Below are positions 19,232 to 28,088 of a DNA stretch of 64,000 nucleotides, one piece after another (positions within the stretch are counted from its first letter, which is position 1; every line of letters begins with the position of its first letter). The notes under the pieces were generated by a model. That model did not search any database, was not told the origin of the DNA, and saw only the letters and a list, made by a program, of their open reading frames with translations. The translations under genes and the position numbers were made by a program. Source of the DNA: Pyropia yezoensis (lineage: Eukaryota; Rhodophyta; Bangiophyceae; Bangiales; Bangiaceae). The stretch covers positions 2,486,590-2,550,589 of the forward strand of contig CM020619.1 in assembly GCA_009829735.1 (NCBI GenBank), read 5' to 3'.

Positions 19232-21346
19232 TTGCTCTCCTCGGTTCACACCTCACCACCACCACCACTTCTCCTTCACCTTACACGGGGCCACCCCACG
19301 CTGGGGAGGCCACCCGTTTACCCACGATCCGAGTCCCCCTCAACTCGAGGCGGGTCTCGTGCCGCGATAGCCAGGACGTCTCTCCCCAACTTGGGGAGAG
19401 CCATGGCGACTCCGGGAGTGGAGACGGACTCTCTCGATGAGCGTATGGAGGACACCTCCTACGGTGCAGCGCCTGCCGGGACTTCCGGCGGGGGCTCCGC
19501 GATCGCTCCGGGGGGTGGGACTCCCGCGTCACCCGGCTTTGGGTTGACGGCAGGATCTCCCCCGGAGGCGGGACAAGTTGTCCCGCGTGAGGCCTTGGGG
19601 CGGTGGTTTTACCCCGCTTGGCCTCTGTATGAGGAGGGGTTGACTGTTCTTCGCTGTGGCCGACTCGGCGCAGCGATGGGTCGGGTATGGGACCGCCTAC
19701 GGGAGAAGTATCCCCGTAGGGTCGGGTTCCCTGCCGGCTTCAGGACGGACCAGTTTGCCTTCCTGGACGACGAGGAGATCGAGGACGTGCAGCGGGCCAA
19801 GGCCATGGTGGACCGCGGGGGAACTATCCCGGGTCCCGGCGACTTGCCGACCTTCACTTGGGACGCGGTGGCAACTCGCCCCCCGTACCTTCACGAGGCC
19901 GATCCGCACACTCATCACTTTGATGTGCGGATGGAGAAGGACTTCCGGCGAGGTCCCTACTTGGTGACCTCGGCTCAACTTGAGTTTCCTCAGCAGTCTG
20001 CTGCCAGTAAGGAGCAATACTACCCGAAGAAGCCCGAGTGGTGGCCTCAAGTTGAGGTCCCCTACGGGTTCCCGGCATTGTTGCCACGGTTGCTTGACCA
20101 CTTCGGCTCCGTCATGTTGACGGCTGGCCCTGATCATCTGGTGTGGGCCATGTTGGCCACCCAGTGGCTCCTCGAGGTCATGTCGACCTGGGTGTCATGT
20201 GTTCAGCGGCGGGGGATGCTCTGGCATCTCCCCCTCCGGCTCATCCAGGGTTTGGAACAGCTCACCCCTCAGCTAGTTGCTGAGGGGTGCTCGTCAGGAC
20301 AACTCACTCTACTTGAGGAGATGCTCCGCCTCCACAAGTTTATCGAGTGGGAGAGCATTGAGCACAAGTTGCGCCGCCCCACTCGGGGGCCCAAGGACGA
20401 TGGCGCACTTCGCCAGTTCGTGTGGGTCGCTCGTGAACTTCACGACGGCCGTGTGGTCCTACGAGAGGGGTTGGGCATCGGGGACTACCCGTATGCCCCG
20501 GGGGTGGATCGTCACACTGCGCCACCCCCGGACAAGCCCATAGTTATGGCTGTGCCCTCATATGATGACCATATGACTCAACCTACTGCGGGGGCCCCAA
20601 GTCGGGGTCGCAGTTACACCCGGGTACCGCCACCTCGGCGTGCCCCTCCGCTTCCTCCTGTTCCTTTCCAGCCTCACGGGAACATCCCGATCAGCGTGGC
20701 CGTGGAGTCATCCACACCGGTGTCTCCCAACTTGGGGGCCACCCTCCTGACGGTATACCCCAAGTTGGTGTTACCGCCCACGCCTCTAACCTCAGAGATG
20801 ATGATCACCACGTTGGTGCGCACCATTTCCTGGTTGGCCGCGTCGACCGCAACCCTCCAAAGTTCCGAGACTCCTCAACTTGAGGAGCGCGTTCGTACTG
20901 CAGTGGCGGCCGCGAGTTGCGAGTCGGTGGCGGAGTTTATGACGGCCGAGTTGGCTCGCATTGGGGCTATTATGCCCCAGCCAACCCCACTTGGGCGTGG
21001 CAAGCGTCGTGCGAGCCGGGCATACTCGCCTCCTCGCCGTCGTCGCCGTCACTCGCGGCGCTCTCCCTCCGTGTCGGAAGACGAGTTGTCTTACTCCGTC
21101 TCGGAGTCCTCTACCCCATCGGAGACGGAGTCTGTCCAGCGTCTGCGTCGCAAACTTGCGCGCAAGACCAGGCAGAAGAGTAGCCACGGTCGGCGCCACT
21201 TGCGCGACCGTGAGGGGCGCGACGGTTCCGACTTGGAGCCGCCGCCCCTTCCAACGAGTGGAGACCGTTATCGGCGTGGGTCTCGCCGCTCGCCTCCACG
21301 TGAGGGCGAGGGCCGTGGAGTGGGAGAGTCTAGCACGCGTGCCTAG
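19232..21346 (+). CDS. Antisense open frame of element A, RS-rich C-terminus
   Basis: 704 codons from 19232; an in-frame ATG at 19403 (MATPGVETDSLDERMEDTSY) would give 647. It runs antisense to gag-pol, between the end of pol and the 3' LTR. A Trp/Leu-rich middle (for example WAMLATQWLLEVMSTWVSCV) is followed by a Pro-rich region and a basic Arg/Ser-rich tail (RRRRRHSRRSPSVSEDELSY and RRGSRRSPPREGEGRGVG) that resembles SR-protein RS domains and suggests nuclear location or RNA binding. The frame is also open in element B with about a dozen substitutions. I know no matching family. Antisense frames in this position are known in some plant LTR elements and in HTLV-type retroviruses, but no homology is claimed. 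Confidence 0.7.
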   Translation: MLSSVHTSPPPPLLLHLTRGHPTLGRPPVYPRSESPSTRGGSRAAIARTSLPNLGRAMATPGVETDSLDERMEDTSYGAAPAGTSGGGSAIAPGGGTPASPGFGLTAGSPPEAGQVVPREALGRWFYPAWPLYEEGLTVLRCGRLGAAMGRVWDRLREKYPRRVGFPAGFRTDQFAFLDDEEIEDVQRAKAMVDRGGTIPGPGDLPTFTWDAVATRPPYLHEADPHTHHFDVRMEKDFRRGPYLVTSAQLEFPQQSAASKEQYYPKKPEWWPQVEVPYGFPALLPRLLDHFGSVMLTAGPDHLVWAMLATQWLLEVMSTWVSCVQRRGMLWHLPLRLIQGLEQLTPQLVAEGCSSGQLTLLEEMLRLHKFIEWESIEHKLRRPTRGPKDDGALRQFVWVARELHDGRVVLREGLGIGDYPYAPGVDRHTAPPPDKPIVMAVPSYDDHMTQPTAGAPSRGRSYTRVPPPRRAPPLPPVPFQPHGNIPISVAVESSTPVSPNLGATLLTVYPKLVLPPTPLTSEMMITTLVRTISWLAASTATLQSSETPQLEERVRTAVAAASCESVAEFMTAELARIGAIMPQPTPLGRGKRRASRAYSPPRRRRRHSRRSPSVSEDELSYSVSESSTPSETESVQRLRRKLARKTRQKSSHGRRHLRDREGRDGSDLEPPPLPTSGDRYRRGSRRSPPREGEGRGVGESSTRA

Positions 21347-21457
21347 TTGGCAGCTGCCTTTGTTGTGAGAGTGTGAGGGTTAGGGCTGTAGTTTAAAGCC
21401 ACTCTGCGTACCACTTCGACTTGAAGCACTCTCTTGGCACTGTTGCTCGGCCTTCCC

Positions 21458-24400
21458 TCACGTTGAGGGAGGGCTGTTAGGGTCTATCTCGTTCCGGGCA
21501 CAGTACGCCCGGACCTTCTCAGCAGGAAGGTCCTCCACATACTCCCACGTATCATCCTTGGCTTTGTAGCCAAACCAACGCACCCTCAACATGAGGCGGT
21601 CAGTATCCTCATCCCAGCCGTGGTCGATGAACTTGTCGAACACGTACTCCTGCGGGCCCTGTTTGGCTGCAGGCAGCGAGGGCAGGCGCCACGTTTTCAA
21701 AGCACGCGCCCAAGCTGGGTCGCCTGCAGGCGGTGGTGCAACTTTGACCACGTCCTGTCCGTTCACTGTGCGGACCCCATCGTCACTTTCGATGGTGAAG
21801 CGCCGCCCATCAGCACGAAGGACCTGGTACGGCCCCTTCGTCTGGAACACCAACTTACCCCCAGTTGGGGTGTGTGAGTGGACCAATACCCAGTCACCCT
21901 GCTCGGGGACATGCTTGGCGTTGCGCACCTTTTTGTCAAAGGTACGCTTGTAGCGCTTTTGTGCTTTGTCCATCTCAGCCCTGACTTTAGGGATGAGGTT
22001 TTCAAGCCTAGCAGCGAACTCCGCCTTACTCTCAGTAGGAGTGGGCGTACTGCCACCATCCTCCCTAGTTGGGAGCGGCCGCCGCACGGCAATAGACCGC
22101 ACGCGACGGGGGGTCACAAAAGCGAGGGGTACTTCCCCGGTAGATGAGTGAACCTGCGAATTGTAGGCAGTGGTCAGAATAGAAATGTATTGGTCCCACG
22201 TCTTCACGTGCTCACTCACATAATGGCGCAGCTGCCTAACAATAGTTTTGTTGAAGCGCTCCACCTGCCCATTAGTTTGTGGGTGGTAGGGGGTGGCATA
22301 GTTTGCCTTAACCCCCAACATATCCAGCACTCCTTGAAACAGTACAGACGCAAATTGCGGTCCATTGTCCGATAGTGTACTATCCGGAATGCCATACGCG
22401 GCAACCCAGTGATCTAGGAAGGCTGACACGACCGACATGGCCGTGATCTCTGCCAGTGGGATCGCTCGCGTAAGTTTCGTGAAGCGGTCACAGATGACCA
22501 GGAGGTACTGGTTGCCCTCCTCGGTCACTGGCAGTGGCCCAAGGATGTCCATCGCCAACGCGGCGAAGGGCTCCTTGGCCGGGAACAATAGCATAGCCGT
22601 AGTAGGCCGCCGTTCCATCAGACGGTTCTGTGCACAACTTGTGCAGGCAGCCACCCAACTGTAGATGTCCACCACCATGGACGGCCAGTAGTACCTGGTC
22701 CTCAGGGTCTGGTACAGTTTACTAGACCCCAGGTGTCCACCCGTGGGAGCGTTATGCTCCCTCTCAAGGATACTGTCCTTGAGGGATGCGGGGACGACAA
22801 GTTGTTCGGTCCCCTGGAATACCCCCCTCCTCATGAGGAGGCCATCGTCTCCCAGGAAGAACCGCGTCTCCGCCACTGTATCCAGGGTATCCCTCTGCGA
22901 CTTGCAGAAGGGATCCTCGGCCTGGGCCTTCACTACTTCGTCCAGGGACAGGGGCAAGTACTTCTTGTTCCCTGGCGCCTCGGGATTCAACGCCTGACCC
23001 GAGCGCGTGACTACCCCCACGATGGGGATGTCCTCATCGACTGGGGTGGTGTCCAGTCCCTCGGTAGGTACCCGAGAGAGGCCGTCGGCAAGGGCATGTT
23101 GCCTGCCAGGTCGGTACTCAATATCAAAGTTGAAGGGTGCAAGTCGCGCCCTCCACCGGTTGAGACGAGTGTTCGTACAGTCCGTCTTGAAGATGAACTG
23201 CAACGCGCGGTGGTCACAGCGGATGAGGAACTTCTCACCCTCTAGGTAGTGACGAAGTGACGTCACCGCCCATACCACTGCGAGTCCTTCCAACTCGGTG
23301 ACTCCGTAGTTCTTCTCGGCCGAGTTTAGCCCCTTGCTGAAGTATCCCACCGGCAAGTACTCCTTGTCCGGCTGTTGCTGAAGCAACACACAACCAAGTT
23401 GGTCGTAGCTAGCGTCCACATCCAGGATGTAGTGGCCTCCCAACCTGGGAATAGCCAGGATAGGGGGCTTCAGCAGAAGGTCCCGAAGAGTCTCAAAGGA
23501 TTCCTGCTCCACCCGACTTGGGGGAGGCAGGTTCTTCGGTAGCGTTGAGCTCACTAACTCATTCAACGGCTTCGCCACTTTGGCGAAGCCCTTAGTGAAA
23601 CGTCGGTACACGTTACACATCCCGAGGAAGCTCCTCATCTGGGTCTGGGTCCGGGGGTACTGAGCCTTGCGGATGGCCCTCAAGTTTTTCTCGTTGACAC
23701 TGAGACGCCCCGGACGGACAACATGTCCCAAGTACTCCACCTCTTGAGTGAAGAGGTGGCACTTACTCGCCTTCAGTGACACTCCGGCGTCAGCAAGTAG
23801 CTTGAACACCTGGCCAAGATGGCCAATGTGTTCCTCCGGACTTCGGGAGAACACAATGATATCGTCTAGGTACACGAGACAGATCTGCCACCGTACTCCG
23901 GCCAGAATCATGTCCATAGCGCGCTGGAAAGTTGCCGGCGCGTTACACAGGCCAAACGGTAGACGCTTGCACTGGTAGGTACCACAGTGACAGGTAAAGG
24001 TAGTTTTATGCCTGTCCTCCGGGGCAATGGGAATTTGCCAGTACCCCGCGTTACAGTCCAGGGTAGAGAACACGTTTGCCTCCCCCAGAGAGTCCAGACA
24101 GTCATCCATCCGAGGTAGGGGATAACTATCCTTCACCGTGCTCTCGTTGAGCTTACGGTAGTCGATACAGAACCGGGGGGTCCCATCAACTTTGGGGACG
24201 ATCACCACCGGACTCGCCCACTCGGCGTTGCTGGCCTCGATCACATCGAGGGCCTCCATGCGAGCAACTTGCTCCTTAACGAGGGCCCTTGAACGGGGTC
24301 CCCCCCTATACGGTTGTTGGCGTATAGGGGGCGCACCGGGTTTCAACTCGATCCGGTGTTGGGTAGCTCTCATGAGTCCCAATTGACCATCCCACAACTT

Positions 24401-25441
24401 GTGATATTGGTCCAAGAGGCGTTCAACTTGAACCCTCAACCTGGGTGGAACACCCTCCATGTTTACCTGGGGCCGAGGAGAGGCGGCCGACTTGGCTTGA
24501 TGCTTCTCCTTTCCGGACTTCGGGTCGCTACTTGCGCCCGCGCTGAGGGTGACCGCTACTACCGGTCCCTCGTGTTGGTCGATATAGCCGAACTTGGCCC
24601 CCGACTTGAAGAACTTGGGCGACGAGCTCAGGTTCATCACCTGGATCCTCCACGGGACTCCGGCTTTGGAGTCCATCGTGCCAAGGGCAACATGCACTTG
24701 GTGCTTGCGAGCAAGACGGGGGTTAGGGTGCACCAACCCGTTCCCCGCATAATCAGTTACAACATCCACGTGCGCCACCGAGTTGGGGGGCAACATGACT
24801 TTACGGGCTAAACGCAGAGTAGCAGTAAACCCTTCCCTCACAGAACAAACAGGCTTCGACTGTGAAACTGTCACAGGAGCCACAGACTTTCCCTTACCAA
24901 GGATGGGGATAGTCTCCCCATTCATCAACTTGACCCAGTACTCAGGGCCACAAATCAAAGGCACTTGTGTTACGACATAAGGGGTACCCAGAAGCAGGGG
25001 TACCGATATATTCTCAACTACACCATAGGTCACGTCGACCTCATGGGTCCCCAACCGAGTTGGTAGGGTCACGGCACCAACGATGGGAAGTACCCCACCA
25101 TTGATATCGATCAGATGGTCAGCTTTAGACTTCCAGCGTTGGAGCCTCATCCCCTTTGGTAATAGCGACTTGCGTATCAAGGAGGCTCCTGACCCGGTAT
25201 CAAGTACGATACGGACACAACAGGCGCGGCCGGGGGCAAGTTGCACCCGTCCAGCCACCTGGAAGTTCTCACCCGTCAGCACCGCGATGACCCGACGTGG
25301 GTTTACGTTCTTGGGAAGTCCCACCCGAGGTGGGCGGACTCCCTTAGGTCGCCGCAGTATCCGACACGGTTGGTTCGTCCTCTTGGCCCACTTGGCCGAG
25401 GCTGCCGTTGTGAGCTTCGGACGACCAGCTCCAACGGTCAT
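21458..25441 (-). CDS. pol: pol of element A (first copy)
   Basis: Domains in order: aspartic protease (VLDTGSGASLI), reverse transcriptase (RFCIDYRKLN, LPFGLCNAPATFQ, YLDDIIVFS), RNase H (ILDVDASYDQLGCVLL), integrase with the zinc-binding region (GGHLGSSKLYQTLRTRYYWP, CTSCAQNR), catalytic core (AMDILGPLP, LSDNGPQFAS, YHPQTNGQVERFN) and a chromodomain-like tail (VRWFGYKAKDDTWEYVEDLP). Order RT, RNase H, integrase defines Ty3/gypsy (Metaviridae). The C-terminal fold suggests a chromovirus-type lineage that targets chromatin. Looks whole. Confidence 0.95.
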   Translation of the reverse strand: MTVGAGRPKLTTAASAKWAKRTNQPCRILRRPKGVRPPRVGLPKNVNPRRVIAVLTGENFQVAGRVQLAPGRACCVRIVLDTGSGASLIRKSLLPKGMRLQRWKSKADHLIDINGGVLPIVGAVTLPTRLGTHEVDVTYGVVENISVPLLLGTPYVVTQVPLICGPEYWVKLMNGETIPILGKGKSVAPVTVSQSKPVCSVREGFTATLRLARKVMLPPNSVAHVDVVTDYAGNGLVHPNPRLARKHQVHVALGTMDSKAGVPWRIQVMNLSSSPKFFKSGAKFGYIDQHEGPVVAVTLSAGASSDPKSGKEKHQAKSAASPRPQVNMEGVPPRLRVQVERLLDQYHKLWDGQLGLMRATQHRIELKPGAPPIRQQPYRGGPRSRALVKEQVARMEALDVIEASNAEWASPVVIVPKVDGTPRFCIDYRKLNESTVKDSYPLPRMDDCLDSLGEANVFSTLDCNAGYWQIPIAPEDRHKTTFTCHCGTYQCKRLPFGLCNAPATFQRAMDMILAGVRWQICLVYLDDIIVFSRSPEEHIGHLGQVFKLLADAGVSLKASKCHLFTQEVEYLGHVVRPGRLSVNEKNLRAIRKAQYPRTQTQMRSFLGMCNVYRRFTKGFAKVAKPLNELVSSTLPKNLPPPSRVEQESFETLRDLLLKPPILAIPRLGGHYILDVDASYDQLGCVLLQQQPDKEYLPVGYFSKGLNSAEKNYGVTELEGLAVVWAVTSLRHYLEGEKFLIRCDHRALQFIFKTDCTNTRLNRWRARLAPFNFDIEYRPGRQHALADGLSRVPTEGLDTTPVDEDIPIVGVVTRSGQALNPEAPGNKKYLPLSLDEVVKAQAEDPFCKSQRDTLDTVAETRFFLGDDGLLMRRGVFQGTEQLVVPASLKDSILEREHNAPTGGHLGSSKLYQTLRTRYYWPSMVVDIYSWVAACTSCAQNRLMERRPTTAMLLFPAKEPFAALAMDILGPLPVTEEGNQYLLVICDRFTKLTRAIPLAEITAMSVVSAFLDHWVAAYGIPDSTLSDNGPQFASVLFQGVLDMLGVKANYATPYHPQTNGQVERFNKTIVRQLRHYVSEHVKTWDQYISILTTAYNSQVHSSTGEVPLAFVTPRRVRSIAVRRPLPTREDGGSTPTPTESKAEFAARLENLIPKVRAEMDKAQKRYKRTFDKKVRNAKHVPEQGDWVLVHSHTPTGGKLVFQTKGPYQVLRADGRRFTIESDDGVRTVNGQDVVKVAPPPAGDPAWARALKTWRLPSLPAAKQGPQEYVFDKFIDHGWDEDTDRLMLRVRWFGYKAKDDTWEYVEDLPAEKVRAYCARNEIDPNSPPST

Positions 25442-25477
25442 TCGTTTCCCGCCGACTTGGCGTCCGAATCTGAGGCG

Positions 25478-25977
25478 NNNNNNNNNNNNNNNNNNNNNNN
25501 NNNNNNNNNNNNNNNNNNNNNNNNNNNNNNNNNNNNNNNNNNNNNNNNNNNNNNNNNNNNNNNNNNNNNNNNNNNNNNNNNNNNNNNNNNNNNNNNNNNN
25601 NNNNNNNNNNNNNNNNNNNNNNNNNNNNNNNNNNNNNNNNNNNNNNNNNNNNNNNNNNNNNNNNNNNNNNNNNNNNNNNNNNNNNNNNNNNNNNNNNNNN
25701 NNNNNNNNNNNNNNNNNNNNNNNNNNNNNNNNNNNNNNNNNNNNNNNNNNNNNNNNNNNNNNNNNNNNNNNNNNNNNNNNNNNNNNNNNNNNNNNNNNNN
25801 NNNNNNNNNNNNNNNNNNNNNNNNNNNNNNNNNNNNNNNNNNNNNNNNNNNNNNNNNNNNNNNNNNNNNNNNNNNNNNNNNNNNNNNNNNNNNNNNNNNN
25901 NNNNNNNNNNNNNNNNNNNNNNNNNNNNNNNNNNNNNNNNNNNNNNNNNNNNNNNNNNNNNNNNNNNNNNNNNNNNN
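25478..25977. other. Assembly gap, exactly 500 N
   Basis: A round-number placeholder that separates element A sequence from element B sequence. See the finding on contig orientation: the true gap size is probably negative (overlap). Confidence 1.
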
Positions 25978-27977
25978 CAACTCGAGGCGGGTCTCGTGCT
26001 GCGATAGCCAGAGCGTCTCTCCCCAACTTGGGGAGAGCCATGGCGACTCCGGGAGTGGAGACGACTCTCTTGACGAGCGCATGGAGGACACCTCCTACGG
26101 TGCAGCACCCGCCGGAACTTCCGGCGGGGCTCCGCGATCGCTCCGGGGGATGGGACTCCCGCGTCACCCGGCTTTGGGTTGACGGCGGGATCTCCCCGGA
26201 GGCGGGACAAGTTGTCCCGCGTGAGGCCTTGGGGCGGTGGTTTTACCCCGCTTGGCCTCTTTATGAGGAGGGGTTGACTGTTCTTCGCTGTGGCCGACTT
26301 GGCGCAGCGATGGGCCGGGTATGGGACCGCCTACGGGAGAAGTATCCCGTAGGGTCGGGTTCCCGGCCGGCTTCAGGACGGACCAGTTTGCCTTCCTGGA
26401 CGACGAGGAGGTTGAAGACGTCCAACGTGCCAAGGCCATGGTGGACCGCGGGGGAACTATCCCGGGTCCCGGCGACTTGCCGACCTTCACGTGGGACGCT
26501 GTGGCAACTCGCCCACCGTACCTCCACGAGGCCGATCCGCACACTCATCACTTTGATGTGCGGATGGAGAAAGACTTCCGGCGAGGTCCCTACTTGGTGA
26601 CCTCGGCTCAACTTGAGTTTCCTCAACAGTCTGCTGCCAGTAAGGAGCAGTACTATCCGAAGAAGCCCGAGTGGTGGCCTCAAGTTGAGGTCCCCTACGG
26701 GTTCCCGGCGTTGTTGCCCCGGTTGCTTGACCACTTCGGCTCCGTCATGTTGACGGCTGCCCTGATCACCTGGTGTGGGCCATGTTGGCCACCCAGTGGC
26801 TCCTCGAGGTCATGTCGACCTGGGTGTCCTGTGTTCAGCGGCGGGGGATGCTCTGGCATCTCCCCCTCCGGCTCATCCAGGGTTTGGAACAGCTCACCGC
26901 TCAGCTAGTTGCTGAGGGGTGCTCATCAGGACAACTCACTCTACTTGAGGAGATGCTCCCGGCTCCATAAGTTTATCGAGTGGGAGAGCATTGAGCACAA
27001 GTTGCGCCGCCCCACTCGTGGGCCCAAGGACGATGGCGCACTTCGCCAGTTCGTGTGGGTCGCTCGTGAACTTCACGACGGCCGTGTGGTCCTACGAGAG
27101 GGGTTGGGCATCGGGACTACCCGTATGCCCCGGGGTGGATCGCCACACTGCGCCACCCCCGGACAAGCCCATAGTTATGGCCGTGCCGTCCTATGATGAC
27201 CACATGACTCAACCCACTGCGGGAGCCCCAAGTCGGGGTCGCAGTTACACCCGGGTACCGCCACCTCGGCGGGCCCCTCCGCTTCCTCCGGTTCCTTTCC
27301 AACCTCACGGGAACATCCCGATCAGCGTGGCCGCGGAGTCTTCCACCCCGGTGTCCCCCAACTTGGGGGCCACCCTCCTGACGGTATACCCCAAGTTGGT
27401 GTTGCCGCCCACGCCTCTAACCTCAGAGATGATGATCACCACGTTGGTGCGCACCATTTCCTCGTTGGCCGCGTCGACCGCAACCCTACAGAGTTCCGAG
27501 ACTCCTCAACTTGAGGAGCGCGTTCGTACTGCCGTAGCGACCGCGAGTTGCGAGTCGGTGGCGGAGTTTATGACAGCCGAGTTGGCTCGTATTGGGGCTA
27601 TTATGCCCCAGCCAGCCCCACTTGGGCGTGGCAAACGTCGCGCGAGCCGGGCATACTCGCCTCCTCGCCGTCGTCGCCGACACTCTCGGCGCTCTCCCTC
27701 CGTGTCGGAAGACGAGTTGTCTTACTCCGTCTCGGAGTCCTCTACCCCGTCGGAGACGGAGTCTGTCCAGCGTCTGCGTCGCAAACTTGCGCGCAAGACC
27801 AGGCAGAAGAGTGGCCACGGTCGGCGCCACTTGCGCGACCGTGAGGGGCGCGACGGTTCCGACTTGGAGCCGCCGCCCCCTCCAACGAGTGGAGACCGTT
27901 ATCGGCGTGGGTCTCGCCGCTCGCCTCCACGTGAGGGCGAGGGCCGTGGAGTGGGAGAGTCTAGCATGCGTGCCTAG
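25978..27977 (+). pseudogene. Antisense frame of element B (first copy), broken
   Basis: Counterpart of the frame at 58313-60427. This version is incomplete at the gap and carries several breaks. Because the other assembled version of B reads openly, at least some of these may be contig-end sequence error. Confidence 0.7.
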
Positions 27978-28088
27978 TTGGCAGCTGCCTTTGTTGTGAG
28001 AGTGTGAGGGTTAGGGCTGTAGTTAAAAGCCACTCTGCGTACCACTTCGACTTGAAGCACTCTCGTGGCACTGTTGCTCGGCCTTCCC

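Larger units (their letters stand above)
18594..25477 (-). mobile_element. Ty3/gypsy LTR retrotransposon, element A, first assembled copy (partial)
   Basis: Sense strand is minus. From left to right: 3' LTR (18594-19061), polypurine tract (19062-19074), antisense frame (19232-21346 +), pol (25441-21458 -) and the start of gag, then a 500-N gap. Sequence matches the second copy at 43137-52275 including residues that distinguish A from B, for example KGMRLQRWKSKADH in the protease region. It is therefore probably the same physical insertion assembled twice. Its outer flank tggcg (18589-18593) is the target duplication partner of 43132-43136 read in reverse. The parts present look whole. The two LTRs of A show no difference that I could see, so the insertion looks recent. 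Confidence 0.95.
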
